Part shown: positions 29,219-38,108 of the stretch, in pieces | Layout of the letters: each line of letters opens with the position of its first letter | Position numbering within the stretch: the first letter of the stretch is position 1 | Assembly: GCA_035525055.1 (NCBI GenBank) | Contig: DATLEZ010000108.1 | Span: 1-41,136, forward strand | DNA length: 41,136 bases | Source: DATEEG01 sp035525055 | GTDB taxonomy: Bacteria > Actinomycetota > Acidimicrobiia > Spongiisociales > ZC4RG35 | Direction of reading: 5' to 3' | The notes under the pieces: generated by a model | The model's database searches: none | Seen by the model: only the letters and a program-made list of their open reading frames with translations | What the model was told of the DNA's origin: nothing | Translations under genes and position numbers: made by a program

Positions 29219-31568
29219 CCAGATGGTAGAGACCCCGGCTGAGACCCTTCAGGGCCTCGAGGAGATCGAACGCCGGGTCCTCTGGCTGTCGTCCCTCATC
29301 GTTCACGATGCGAACAAGATAAAGGACCCCGCCGGGATCAAGGTGGGCGGCCACCAGGCCTCCAGCGCCAGCTGCGTCAGCCTTCTCACCGCCCTCTACT
29401 TCCGCCATCTCACCTGCGGCGACCGGATCGCGGTCAAACCGCACGCCTCCCCGGTGCTCTATGCCATTCAGTATCTCCTCGGGCGTATACCGCAAGAGAA
29501 GCTTCACCAGCTCCGGTCATTCCACGGGCTCCAGGCCTACCCGTCGCAGACCAAGGACCCCGATTTCGTCGACTACTCCACCGGATCGGTCGGGCTCGGG
29601 GCTGCGGCCGTCAACTTCTCGGCTCTGACGGCACATTTCCTCCGGTCGAAGGGTCTCCTCAACGAAGCCGGAAATTTCTGGGCGGTGGTTGGGGACGCCG
29701 AGCTCGACGAGGGCAACGTCTGGGAAGCCCTGGCCGAGCCGCTTCTCGACGACGTCCCCGGCATCCGTTGGGTCGTCGACCTCAACCGACAAAGCCTCGA
29801 TCGGGTGGTCCCCGGGATCAGGGTGCGAAGACTGGAGAAGCTCTTCGACGCCAACGGATGGCGTGTGATCGAAGCCAAGTACGGAAGGTTGCTCACGGGG
29901 CTGTTTGATAAGCCGGGCGGGGAGTCGCTGATGCGGCGCATCGATGAGATGTCCAACGAGGAGTTCCAGAGCATCGTCAGCGGTCCCCTCGGAGATATCG
30001 GCGAACGGCTGATCAACACCAGCGATGACCCGCGAGCCCTGTCGAGGGTGTTGTCCGACCTCTCCCCCGTCGAGTTGCGTCAGGCCCTCACCAACCTCGG
30101 TGGCCATGACCAGGAGGTGCTGGCCACCTCGTTTCAAGCCGCCGACTCCAGGTCCACGCCAGCGGTGGTCTTCGCCTACACCGTCAAAGGGTGGGGATTG
30201 CCGTTCGCCGGAGATCCTCTCAACCACTCGGCGTTGATGAGCCCGGAGCAGCTCGAGGATCTGGCTCTGAGTCTTCGAATCGGAAACGACTGGTACGAGC
30301 GACCCGACCCCAGCTCAGCCGGAGGCAGAACCGTGGAACAGGCACGGGCACGGCTTGCTCGGGTTCGCCCGGCGGCGCAGGATCGGATCGCCGTCCCCAC
30401 AAATCTCGACACCAGGGTCGTTGAGCGGACCTCGTCCCAGGAGGTGTTCGGACGCGCCCTCACCGAGCTCGCCAGGAACCACCGCCAGGTGGCGAGCCGA
30501 GTGGTCACCGCCGCACCCGACGTCTCCATCTCGACCAACCTGGCCGGATGGATCAACAAGATGGGGTCGTGGCGGACGACACCCTCACCCCAGTACGGGG
30601 ACGCCAGCCGGTTGCTCAGGTGGAATGAGACCACCGACGGCCAGCATCTCGAGCTCGGCATCTCCGAGATGAACCTGTTCGGGCTGCTCGGACAACTGGG
30701 ATTGTCGGCCAAGACCTTCGGCCCGGCACTGGCGCCGATCGGCACCGTCTACGACACCTTCATCAGCCGGGGCCTGGACGCATTGGTATATGGGCTCTAC
30801 TGCGGATCGTCCTTTGTCCTCGTCGGGACCCCATCGGGCATCAGCCTCGCCCCCGAAGGCGGGGCCCACCAGAGCACGGTCACACCCGGATTGGGTGTGT
30901 CACTCCCCGGCCTGCTCAGCTACGAACCGTGCTTCACCAAGGAGGTCGAATGGACCCTGCTCGAAGGCATCGCCCGAGCCCTCCACCAGCGAGGATCGAC
31001 CTATCTCCGCCTCTCCACACTCCCGATCGACCAGGGCCGGTTTCCAGCGGAACAGCTTTCGCTGCGCCGCCAGGTACTCGACGGTGCCTACCGCCTCATC
31101 GACCGAAGACCAGATAACTCGTACGTCCGCGAGCACGCCGTCTTGATCTTCGCCACCGGGGTCGCGATACCGGGCGCGTGCCAGGCTAGCGACGCCTTGT
31201 TAGATGAAGGGATCTTCGCCTCCGTCATCAACGTGACCTCGGCCGACCAGCTGTTCCGGAGGTGGGACTCGGCCGGCACCTCGACCATCGAAGAAGCACG
31301 CCACCAGCCCAACCCATTCCCCGACCTGCTCTCGGATGAAGAGATCGGCATTCCGGCCCTGATCGTCGCCGACGGGCACCCCCACAACCTCGCCTTCCTC
31401 GGCACCGCGCTGAACGTCCGCTCCATCTCGATCGGGGTTTCCGGGTTCGGCGAGTCGGGCACCGTCGGCGACCTCTTCCGCAAGCACCATCTCGATCCCG
31501 ACTCGCTGGTCAACGCCGCCGTCGCGCTCGTCGATCGACCAAACATCAAGACAGGCGCAGCGCGTTGA
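29211..31568 (+). CDS. AceE-like thiamine-diphosphate enzyme (transketolase superfamily)
   Basis: 785 residues holding both transketolase-type halves. The N-terminal half has KVGGHQASSASCVSLLTALY, VKPHASPVLYAIQYLLG, DYSTGSVGLGAAAVNF and the TPP motif GDAELDEGN (from 161) ending at VVDLNRQSLDR (N192). The C-terminal half has LELGISEMNLFGLLGQLGLSAKTFGPALAPIGTVYDTFISRGLDAL, with the TPP-activating glutamate, and PEGGAHQSTVTP. This arrangement is that of homodimeric pyruvate dehydrogenase E1 (AceE), which is about 100 residues longer. No E2 or E3 gene is nearby, so a stand-alone transfer or decarboxylation of a 2-oxo acid or ketose is more likely than pyruvate dehydrogenase. It overlaps both neighbours. 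Confidence 0.85.
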   Translation: MSDQMVETPAETLQGLEEIERRVLWLSSLIVHDANKIKDPAGIKVGGHQASSASCVSLLTALYFRHLTCGDRIAVKPHASPVLYAIQYLLGRIPQEKLHQLRSFHGLQAYPSQTKDPDFVDYSTGSVGLGAAAVNFSALTAHFLRSKGLLNEAGNFWAVVGDAELDEGNVWEALAEPLLDDVPGIRWVVDLNRQSLDRVVPGIRVRRLEKLFDANGWRVIEAKYGRLLTGLFDKPGGESLMRRIDEMSNEEFQSIVSGPLGDIGERLINTSDDPRALSRVLSDLSPVELRQALTNLGGHDQEVLATSFQAADSRSTPAVVFAYTVKGWGLPFAGDPLNHSALMSPEQLEDLALSLRIGNDWYERPDPSSAGGRTVEQARARLARVRPAAQDRIAVPTNLDTRVVERTSSQEVFGRALTELARNHRQVASRVVTAAPDVSISTNLAGWINKMGSWRTTPSPQYGDASRLLRWNETTDGQHLELGISEMNLFGLLGQLGLSAKTFGPALAPIGTVYDTFISRGLDALVYGLYCGSSFVLVGTPSGISLAPEGGAHQSTVTPGLGVSLPGLLSYEPCFTKEVEWTLLEGIARALHQRGSTYLRLSTLPIDQGRFPAEQLSLRRQVLDGAYRLIDRRPDNSYVREHAVLIFATGVAIPGACQASDALLDEGIFASVINVTSADQLFRRWDSAGTSTIEEARHQPNPFPDLLSDEEIGIPALIVADGHPHNLAFLGTALNVRSISIGVSGFGESGTVGDLFRKHHLDPDSLVNAAVALVDRPNIKTGAAR

Positions 31569-32401
31569 GGATTGCCCGCATCGAGATCGACGGCTCGGTA
31601 TATCTGGCCCGGATCGAGGAAACCGGACAAGGCGTGCTGCTCCACAAAGAGTCGACTCACCCCGCCGCCGATGCGCTCCGAGAGGCGATAGCGGTCGGTG
31701 TCCCCCTGCATCGAGACGGCACTCGCGTCGCCGACACGGACTATCGACTACTGGCGCCGGTCTGTAACCCCTCAAAGTTCTTCGGGGTGGGCCTCAACTA
31801 TCACGACCATGCCCGGGAAGGCGGATCCGAGACGCCGGACAAGCCGACCTTCTTCCTCAAGACCCCAAACACCATCATCGGACCCACCGACCAAATCCGG
31901 TTCAACCCCGAGACCACGGTGGAGGTCGACTTCGAGGTGGAGCTGGCCCTCGTCATCGGGCGGTCCGTGTCCAGCGGTGACATCGATGCAGCCCGGGAGG
32001 CAATCCTGGGTTATACGGTCTGCAACGACGTCACGGCTCGTGACGCCCAGTTCTCAGACGTCCAGTGGCCGAGAAGCAAGTGCTTCGACACATTCGGTCC
32101 GCTGGGACCCTGGATCGTCACGGCCGACTCGATCGACCCGAGCTCACTTCGTCTGTGGTCCGAGGTGTCGGGTGAACGGATGCAGAACGGGAACACGGCC
32201 GATCTCATCTTCAGCCCCGTGGAAATCGTCGCCTACTTGGCACGCTCCACGACCCTGGAACCGGGTGACGTGATAACGACCGGCACCCCGGCTGGAGTCG
32301 GGTTCGCCCGCAACCCGCCCCGGTTTCTCGGAGACGGTGATGTGGTCGAAGTGCACATCGATGGAATCGGGAGCTGCACCAATCCAGTCTCGACTTTCTA
32401 A
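31565..32401 (+). CDS. Fumarylacetoacetate hydrolase-family enzyme
   Basis: 278 residues with the C-terminal FAH domain: KFFGVGLNYHDHAREGG, FFLKTPNTIIGP, VDFEVELALVIG with metal glutamates E124/E126, GYTVCNDVTARD with D155, KCFDTFGPLGPWIV and DVITTGTPAGVGF. Relatives cleave C-C bonds of 2,4-diketo acids, including 2,4-diketo-3-deoxy sugar acids in the non-phosphorylative L-rhamnose/L-fucose pathways, or isomerise diene-dioates. With SDRs, a lactonase and a mutarotase in the locus, the first role fits best. It starts inside the stop of the AceE-like gene. Confidence 0.88.
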   Translation: MRIARIEIDGSVYLARIEETGQGVLLHKESTHPAADALREAIAVGVPLHRDGTRVADTDYRLLAPVCNPSKFFGVGLNYHDHAREGGSETPDKPTFFLKTPNTIIGPTDQIRFNPETTVEVDFEVELALVIGRSVSSGDIDAAREAILGYTVCNDVTARDAQFSDVQWPRSKCFDTFGPLGPWIVTADSIDPSSLRLWSEVSGERMQNGNTADLIFSPVEIVAYLARSTTLEPGDVITTGTPAGVGFARNPPRFLGDGDVVEVHIDGIGSCTNPVSTF

Positions 32402-32423
32402 GCAACGAGCACAGGAGGCAGTG

Positions 32424-33626
32424 ATGTCGGCCAATGATCAACAAGAGCGCTACGACCTGGTCATCAGAGGTGGCCGAATCTACGACCCGGGCCGGGGAGT
32501 GGACCGCATCGCCGACCTGGGCATAAGCGATGGACGCATCGCCGCCATCAAACCGGAGCTCCCGATCAAAGCCCCCAAGCTCGACTTTCCACCGGATCTG
32601 GGCACCCAGATCATCGACGCCCACGGCCAGTACGTGTCGCCCGGCTTCATCGACATGCACGCCCACGTCTACACCGGGGTGTGCCCCCTGACCGTGCCGG
32701 CAGACCCGATCGCCAGTCGCACCGGCGTGACCACCATCGTCTCGGCAGGTGACGCTGGTGCGTACAGCATCACCGGCCTGCGCCATCTAATCGCCGACCG
32801 GAGCCACACCCGGATCCTCGCCTTCATCAACATCTCGATCGTGGGCCTCACCACCTGGCCCTATGGGGAACTGGTCGACATCCGCTATGCCGACGTAGGA
32901 CTCGCCGGCGACGCAATAGAACGAAACCGGGACTTAATCGTTGGGATCAAGGTCCGTGAAACCGCTCCAGACGTCGTCGGCGACAACGGGCTCGAGCCGC
33001 TTCGCCGAGCCATCCAGGTTGGTGAGGCGACCGGGCTTCCCGTGATGTGCCACATCGGCAACACACCCACGGTGCTCACCGAGGTCCTCGACCTGCTCCG
33101 CCCCGGCGACATTCTGACCCACTGCTTCACCGGCTCGGCCAACAACCTCGTGGTCGAAGGCGCGCTGGTCAACGGAGCTCACAGAGCCCGGGAGAGGGGG
33201 GTGATCTTCGACATCGGACACGGTTACGGAAGCTTCGACTTCTCCATCGCCGACGTGGCGGTGAAGGAAGGGCTGTACCCCGACACCATCTCGACGGATC
33301 TCCACAGCCTCAGCGCAGCCGGCTCGGCCAAGGACCTACCAACCACCATGAGCAAGCTCTTGGGTTTGGGCATGCCACTGTCCGACGTCGTCGCCGCCGT
33401 CACCTCACGTCCGGCCCAGGTCATAGGCCGGGAGGGCGAGATCGGGACGCTCCAAGTGGGGCGGGAGGCCGACCTGGCGATCTTCGAGGTCGTGGAGGTG
33501 CCATTCGAAGCGCACGACACCTATGGCCACACGCGGACCCTCAATCGTCAGATCCGCATCGCGGAAACGATCCGCAAGGGAGTCCCCTGGGCCGGCCCCT
33601 ACCCCCATCCCGGTCCGCACATATGA
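32424..33626 (+). CDS. Amidohydrolase/deacetylase-like metallohydrolase
   Basis: 400 residues from ATG 32424 behind AGGAGG. Complete binuclear amidohydrolase set: HxH in GFIDMHAHV (H79, H81), a likely carboxylated lysine in VGIKVRET (K176), H210 in MCHIG, H233 in LTHCF and D292 in STDLHS. The beta-sandwich motif LVIRGGRIYDPGRGVDRIADLGISDGRIAAI opens it and GREADLAIF closes it. It resembles the group annotated as amidohydrolase/deacetylase and D-aminoacylase/dihydroorotase relatives. It may remove an N-acyl group or open a cyclic amide, which would supply the amino compound for the PLP enzyme. Its end overlaps an ATG (33623) of the P450 frame. Confidence 0.85.
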   Translation: MSANDQQERYDLVIRGGRIYDPGRGVDRIADLGISDGRIAAIKPELPIKAPKLDFPPDLGTQIIDAHGQYVSPGFIDMHAHVYTGVCPLTVPADPIASRTGVTTIVSAGDAGAYSITGLRHLIADRSHTRILAFINISIVGLTTWPYGELVDIRYADVGLAGDAIERNRDLIVGIKVRETAPDVVGDNGLEPLRRAIQVGEATGLPVMCHIGNTPTVLTEVLDLLRPGDILTHCFTGSANNLVVEGALVNGAHRARERGVIFDIGHGYGSFDFSIADVAVKEGLYPDTISTDLHSLSAAGSAKDLPTTMSKLLGLGMPLSDVVAAVTSRPAQVIGREGEIGTLQVGREADLAIFEVVEVPFEAHDTYGHTRTLNRQIRIAETIRKGVPWAGPYPHPGPHI

Positions 33627-33640
33627 GAAACGGAGAACCG

Positions 33641-34870
33641 ATGAACGCAAGCAGCCTCGTTGACCAGTTCGAGTGGCTCCTCTCCGGAGAGGAGGGTGAC
33701 GTCTATTCCGTCTACCGACGGCTCCGGGCAGAGACTCCTCTGCTATGGAGTCCGGCCATCACCGCATGGGTGGTCAGCCGTCACGTCGACGTACGCCGAG
33801 TTCTCGAGTCGGACGAGTTCGAACCGCTCACCGAGGGGTTTGGCACGCCGATGATCTATGGGCGGACGGTGCTGGCCATGACCGGGGAGGAACACCGCAA
33901 GAAGACCGCCCTCATCGCTCGTCGAATTCGCAACCTCCGTCGCCTCGAGGAGCAACTCCAGCCCCTCATCCGAGAGTGGTGTCGCGGAATGGTCGCGGAG
34001 CTGCCCGACAGCCCCGAAGCCTTCGACTTGAAGAGCAGCTACTTCACTCCGTTGCCGCTGCGAGTGATCGCCCATCTCATGGGAGTCGAAGGGGCCGAGA
34101 AGTTCCGCGAGTGGTACGCCGCCATCGTCGCCGGTGGCATGTCGAACATGCGCGGAGACCAAGCCGTCAAGGAGCGCGCCGTCGCGGCTCGTGAGAGCCT
34201 CTTCGATTTCCTCAGGCCGCGGTTGGAGCAGATGACGCTGACACCCGAAGACGACCTCCTCTCTGATTTGACCACCATGGAGTACGAGGGCGCGCGCATG
34301 ACCATTGATGAGATCCTGGCTTTCTCGGCGTTTCTGCTCGTGGCCGGTATCGAGACCACCGAGCGAACTATGACCAACCTGGCAACGACCCTTGCCGGAC
34401 GGCCCGACCTGTGGATCCGTTTGCGAGACGATCGGAGCCTCGTCCAACCGGCGATAGCCGAGGCGCTTCGACTCACCCCACCTATCCACGCGCTCACCAG
34501 AAAGGTGGCGAGAGAACTCGAGTTACACGAAACACGAATCGCTCCCGGAGATCGGATCGTTGCCCTGATCGCATCTGCCAACCTGGACGAGGCGGTGTTT
34601 CCTCACCCCGAAGAGTTCGACCTCGATCGTTTCCGGGACAACCCGCGCCGGCAGTTCACACCCAAGAGCGACCTCATCTCCTTCGGCGCCGGGGAGCACC
34701 ACTGCACTGGGTCACTCCTCGCCCTGGTCGAAATGACCGAGGCTTTCGATGCCTTGCTCGACAGCTACGAGTCGATCTCGTTGGGCTCGGCCGAGCCACC
34801 GGCTGCCGTGGGTTACATCCTGAGGTCCCCGCGTGAACTGTCCGTCTTCGGGTCGCGAGGGACCCGATGA
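33641..34870 (+). CDS. Cytochrome P450
   Basis: 409 residues from ATG 33641 (an alternative ATG is at 33623). I-helix LLVAGIETTERTM (near 235) carries the oxygen-activating acidic residue and threonine, EALR (near 273) is the ExxR motif, and FGAGEHHCTG (348-357) holds the heme cysteine at 355. It is a soluble, class I bacterial type that needs a ferredoxin and reductase; none is encoded nearby. In an operon with sugar-acid enzymes, oxidative O- or N-dealkylation or hydroxylation of the imported compound is a reasonable guess. It overlaps the mutarotase gene by four bases. Confidence 0.92.
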   Translation: MNASSLVDQFEWLLSGEEGDVYSVYRRLRAETPLLWSPAITAWVVSRHVDVRRVLESDEFEPLTEGFGTPMIYGRTVLAMTGEEHRKKTALIARRIRNLRRLEEQLQPLIREWCRGMVAELPDSPEAFDLKSSYFTPLPLRVIAHLMGVEGAEKFREWYAAIVAGGMSNMRGDQAVKERAVAARESLFDFLRPRLEQMTLTPEDDLLSDLTTMEYEGARMTIDEILAFSAFLLVAGIETTERTMTNLATTLAGRPDLWIRLRDDRSLVQPAIAEALRLTPPIHALTRKVARELELHETRIAPGDRIVALIASANLDEAVFPHPEEFDLDRFRDNPRRQFTPKSDLISFGAGEHHCTGSLLALVEMTEAFDALLDSYESISLGSAEPPAAVGYILRSPRELSVFGSRGTR

Positions 34871-35181
34871 GACGGGCGTGCTTCGTCCTGGAGATCCGCA
34901 GCGGCGCCGAGGAGACGTACGACCGGTTACACGCCGAGATTGCTGACGACGTGAGGGGGGCGATTGGAGATGCGGGCCTCCGCAACTACAGCCTGTTCCG
35001 ATCGGGCACGACAGTGGTCGGATACGTCGAGGCCGAGCCGGATTTTGCGACGTCGATGGCGTTACTCGAAGAGAGTTCGCCTTTCCAGAGTTGGGCCAAG
35101 GGTTTCAAGGAAGTCTTCACCGAGACGAGAAAAGGCGTGGCTCGCCTGACCGAGCTGGAAGAGATTTGGCATGTCGATTGA
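34867..35181 (+). CDS. L-rhamnose mutarotase-like protein
   Basis: 104 residues, the length of RhaM-type mutarotases. It shows the dimeric alpha-beta barrel pattern of that family: RRACFVLEIRSGAEETYDRLHAEI with the conserved Tyr and His, LRNYSLFRSGTTVVGYVEAE and FQSWAKGFKEVF. RhaM interconverts sugar anomers, so this gene is the clearest hint that the imported compound is a sugar or is turned into one. It overlaps the P450 gene by four bases and the next SDR gene by eleven. Confidence 0.8.
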   Translation: MRRACFVLEIRSGAEETYDRLHAEIADDVRGAIGDAGLRNYSLFRSGTTVVGYVEAEPDFATSMALLEESSPFQSWAKGFKEVFTETRKGVARLTELEEIWHVD

Positions 35182-35896
35182 GAATAAGACAGTCATCGTT
35201 ACTGGGGCGGCAAGCGGAATCGGGTTCGCCACGGCAGAGACACTGGCAAAGGCCGGTGCACACGTAACGGCGGTCGACATCGCTGAGGAGTCGCTCATTG
35301 CGGGGGCTAGGCGGCTTCAATCCACGGGTGCCCGGATTGAGGCACGCATCGGAGATGTGAGGGATCTAGACCGCCTGACCAGTATTGTCAGGGAGGTCGT
35401 CCAGAACGAGGAACGAATCGATGCCTTAGTCGGTTGTGCCGGTTTGGCGGACATGGGCTCGATCTCCGAGGGAGATCCAACACGCTGGATGGAGGTCCTT
35501 GCCGTAAACGCCCTGGGGCCGATGGTCAGCGCTCGAGCGGTAGTTCCCTACATGCTGCAACAGGGGCATGGGGACATCGTCATCGTTACATCTGCGTCCG
35601 GGCGCATCACCTACGTTGGAGAGCCGGCCTACGTGGCCAGCAAACACGCGGCAGTGGCGTTCCTCGATTCCATGAGAAAGGAGCTCGCCGGCACAGACAT
35701 ACGAGTCACATCGATCGAGCCCGGTCTGGTAGACACGCCTATGAGCCGCTCCCATCCGTTTATAGACACCATTCTCAGCTCGGTGGAGCCGCTGAAGCCG
35801 GAGGACATCGCTGGACTGATCAAGGTCTGTCTTACCCTACCTGCGAGAGTCAACATCAACCAGATCGTCGTCCGGCCCACAAGACAAGAACTCTGA
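35171..35896 (+). CDS. SDR-family oxidoreductase (6)
   Basis: 241 residues. TGAASGIG (11-18), AVDIAEE with D36 (NAD preference likely), S141, YVASK (Y154, K158) and GLVDTPM are intact. The C-terminal NINQIVVRPTRQEL is typical of YdfG/serine-dehydrogenase-type SDRs. It is the last gene of the importer operon and the sixth SDR in the locus. No clear terminator hairpin follows. Confidence 0.88.
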   Translation: MSIENKTVIVTGAASGIGFATAETLAKAGAHVTAVDIAEESLIAGARRLQSTGARIEARIGDVRDLDRLTSIVREVVQNEERIDALVGCAGLADMGSISEGDPTRWMEVLAVNALGPMVSARAVVPYMLQQGHGDIVIVTSASGRITYVGEPAYVASKHAAVAFLDSMRKELAGTDIRVTSIEPGLVDTPMSRSHPFIDTILSSVEPLKPEDIAGLIKVCLTLPARVNINQIVVRPTRQEL

Positions 35897-36382
35897 CAGC
35901 GAATCACGTGTGATCACGCCACAGCTCTACTAGCTGACCTCGCCCCGGGCTATGGCTTAGGAAGCTACGAAGGTCCGCTCAAGGGTCAGAGTCCCCAGTA
36001 GCTCCGCTGCAGCATCTGGCCGGGTACCGCCTTGTGCTTCGACTTGGAGCAACAACCCCAGTGGAACAGCCGGCTCTCTTATGCGAAGGGTTTTTACGCT
36101 TCTTCCCAGTTGTCCGATCCTTGGATCTCGAGCCAACCAAATGCCCGGCGCCCGGCCGCGCCACCGACAGGCGTGGGAAGCTTGGTGCCGGCGGGCAGCA
36201 TCCAACCGGAATCCCCGCCTACCACGAAGACGAACCCCTGGTCTAAGTGACATTTCCCGTCCTTCCCGGTCCCATCACATCCTTTCGCGCGATGGGACGC
36301 GCAATGGAATGATCGGGCCCACGTCGCCAGTGCGATTCTTTGGCTGGTTTCGTGGGCGGAGGCTGATGGCGGCCCTCTTGAT
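35897..36382. other. Gap after the catabolic operon
   Basis: No complete gene is seen. A coding-like fragment occupies 36094-36243 on the minus strand. The frame of the following membrane-protein gene stays open back to 36251 without a usable ATG or GTG. Confidence 0.5.
36094..36243 (-). pseudogene. Coding-like C-terminal fragment of an unknown protein
   Basis: On the minus strand about 48 residues read QGFVFVVGGDSGWMLPAG, then TKLPTPVGGAAGRRAFGWLE, IQGSDNWEEA and stop, with high-GC third positions as in true genes. Upstream in the same frame the sequence loses coding character and is antisense to the membrane-protein gene, so the 5' part is gone. The family is not recognised. Confidence 0.35.
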
Positions 36383-36859
36383 TTGGCCCTGGAAGCCTCG
36401 CTCATAGTCCTAACCGTCATAACACTTGTCGGACCCCCTGCGCATTGGGGTCGACGGGTACTCGTTCTATTCGCGATCGGGCCTCTCGTAGCTGTACTGG
36501 TCGAGTTACTGAAGATAATGGATGAAGGTGGGCCAAGCCTCCTGGGTTGGTCGCAGGGACCCACCCTTTTCGTCGGGCTTGGTGTACCTGCGCTGTGGCT
36601 CCTCGGAGTGGTTCGTTCTCTACGCAACGGAAGAAAGGCGATTGCCGCCTTGACCGGATTCGGCCCGCCGATGCTCGCCTTCGTTTATGCCCAGGCCGAG
36701 TCAGCCAAAACCGGATTGACTCCCCAGCCTCCCTCCGAACCGTACGAGTTCCTCATAGTCGCCGCCGGTGCCGTGATGCTCGCAATGGGCATCGTCGGCG
36801 GACTTGGCCCAAGCAGAAGGCTTTCGGGGGGAATCACCGCACCACCCCCGCAGGGTTAG
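36383..36859 (+). CDS. Small membrane protein of unknown function
   Basis: About 158 residues with four likely membrane helices (ASLIVLTVITLVG, VLVLFAIGPLVAVLVELL, TLFVGLGVPALWLLGVV, FLIVAAGAVMLAMGIVGGLG). The TTG at 36383 is the first common start codon; the frame is open back to 36251 and an upstream piece (ILWLVSWAEADGGPLD) also looks coding, so the real start may be an unusual codon or the 5' end may be damaged. No family is recognised and no neighbour shares its strand. Confidence 0.5.
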   Translation: MALEASLIVLTVITLVGPPAHWGRRVLVLFAIGPLVAVLVELLKIMDEGGPSLLGWSQGPTLFVGLGVPALWLLGVVRSLRNGRKAIAALTGFGPPMLAFVYAQAESAKTGLTPQPPSEPYEFLIVAAGAVMLAMGIVGGLGPSRRLSGGITAPPPQG

Positions 36860-37004
36860 CTGCGACTTCGACCGCTGGGCGCCCTCCAGACCCAGGCTGG
36901 GATGTTGCTGTTTCCACCAGTTGCCAGCCGCGTCGAGGGCGCGTAGTTGTTGAGGCGCCCGTCGCCCTTGAGGAGGACCGGTCAGAATCCCTCTGTCAGT
37001 AGGT

Positions 37005-38108
37005 CTAGAAGCCGCCGAACGAGCGGCCGCTGCCGCTCCCAGCCACGTCGATGGGAGCGCCGCTGGCACTGACCAGACCAGTGATAGTTTCTATCTGAGC
37101 GGTCGGGTTGATGCCAGGAACGCTCCCGCCGGACGTTGTTATGTCAGAGCCGAGGCTGATGAGCAAAACGTCAATCGGCTGCCCAACCACCGACGGTGCC
37201 AGCCCGCAGAACACGTTGGTAAGGCAGGTGAGGGTGGCCGTGGTCCCATCCGAATCGAGCAGCGTGATCACGGTGACGCCGATTGGGGTCACCGCACCCG
37301 AGAAGGTCACAAGGATCTGGTCACCTGTGCTCAGTATCCCGGGCGAGCTCGAACCGCCGTTGTAACCGACAGCGCTGACAATCGTGACACCAGCATCGGC
37401 CGCCAGTACGCGAGTCAGGAACAGTGCCATCTGCCAGCGGAGCACCTCCTGGTTCGGGGAGAAGACAGCCTCAGCTGTACCCAGGGCAATATGAGTATCG
37501 GCCAGTGCGTTGATCGCCGTTACCGCCTCGTCGAGCACACCCCCGAGATCACCGAATTCGCTGTGAGCCGGGAGGTTGGTGAGCGTCACACCAGCGGTAG
37601 TGGCAAGCCTGTAAAGGAACAGGGCCATCTGCCAGCGGGTCACGATCTCGGCAGGCGAGAATGTGCTCGCACTCGTACCCGTGGTGATTCCAAGCTGAGC
37701 CAACTGGTTGATGGCCGTCTGGCTTTCGGTTGAGAGTCCACCAATGTCTTCGAAGCCCTGCTCGATGGGAGAGGGAACACTCATCCCAAGAGCCACCGCC
37801 TCGCGAACCAGAAACAGGGCCATATGTTCACGCGGCACCGGGCTACCGGGTGAGAAAGTAGTTGCGGTCGTACCGGTTGAGATGCCGAGCGCCGCCAGAC
37901 AGTTGATCGCCAACTGGGTGGAAGCATCGAACGTCCCGATATCGGTGAATCCGGCGGACGGCGTCGTCGAGGGACACGGAGTTGATGTGTTGATCGCCTC
38001 GGAATGCGCGCTCGCCGGCACCGCTCCCGACAAGAGGACAACAACCAGAGCGGGGACCGCAAGCCTTGTGATCGATGATTTACCCCGGACGACGAAGGAC
38101 GTGGTCAC
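37005..38108 (-). CDS. Secreted protein with three S-layer homology (SLH) repeats
   Basis: 367 residues from GTG 38108. The signal peptide (SITRLAVPALVVVLLSGAVPASA) is cleaved near residue 34. Three SLH repeats follow at about 52-107, 115-170 and 182-240, each with an F.DIG opening, an A.A.LGI..GT..TTFSP core and the R..MALFL motif. The C-terminal part (about 245-367) is a beta-rich domain with a cysteine pair and a Gly/Ser-rich end. SLH repeats normally anchor proteins to the cell wall, so this is a wall-bound surface protein. Very similar repeat wording is common in Acidimicrobiia, which supports the taxonomic guess. Confidence 0.85.
   Translation of the reverse strand: MTTSFVVRGKSSITRLAVPALVVVLLSGAVPASAHSEAINTSTPCPSTTPSAGFTDIGTFDASTQLAINCLAALGISTGTTATTFSPGSPVPREHMALFLVREAVALGMSVPSPIEQGFEDIGGLSTESQTAINQLAQLGITTGTSASTFSPAEIVTRWQMALFLYRLATTAGVTLTNLPAHSEFGDLGGVLDEAVTAINALADTHIALGTAEAVFSPNQEVLRWQMALFLTRVLAADAGVTIVSAVGYNGGSSSPGILSTGDQILVTFSGAVTPIGVTVITLLDSDGTTATLTCLTNVFCGLAPSVVGQPIDVLLISLGSDITTSGGSVPGINPTAQIETITGLVSASGAPIDVAGSGSGRSFGGF

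Noticed and set aside
33047..33640. 198-codon upstream extension of the P450 frame
   Set aside because: It runs inside the amidohydrolase gene in another frame and is low-complexity Arg/Pro/His sequence; ATG 33641 has a ribosome binding site and normal P450 length.
36860..37004. Possible transposase tail on the minus strand between the membrane protein and the SLH gene
   Set aside because: A few residues look coding, but no transposase motif is present and the stretch is too short to judge.
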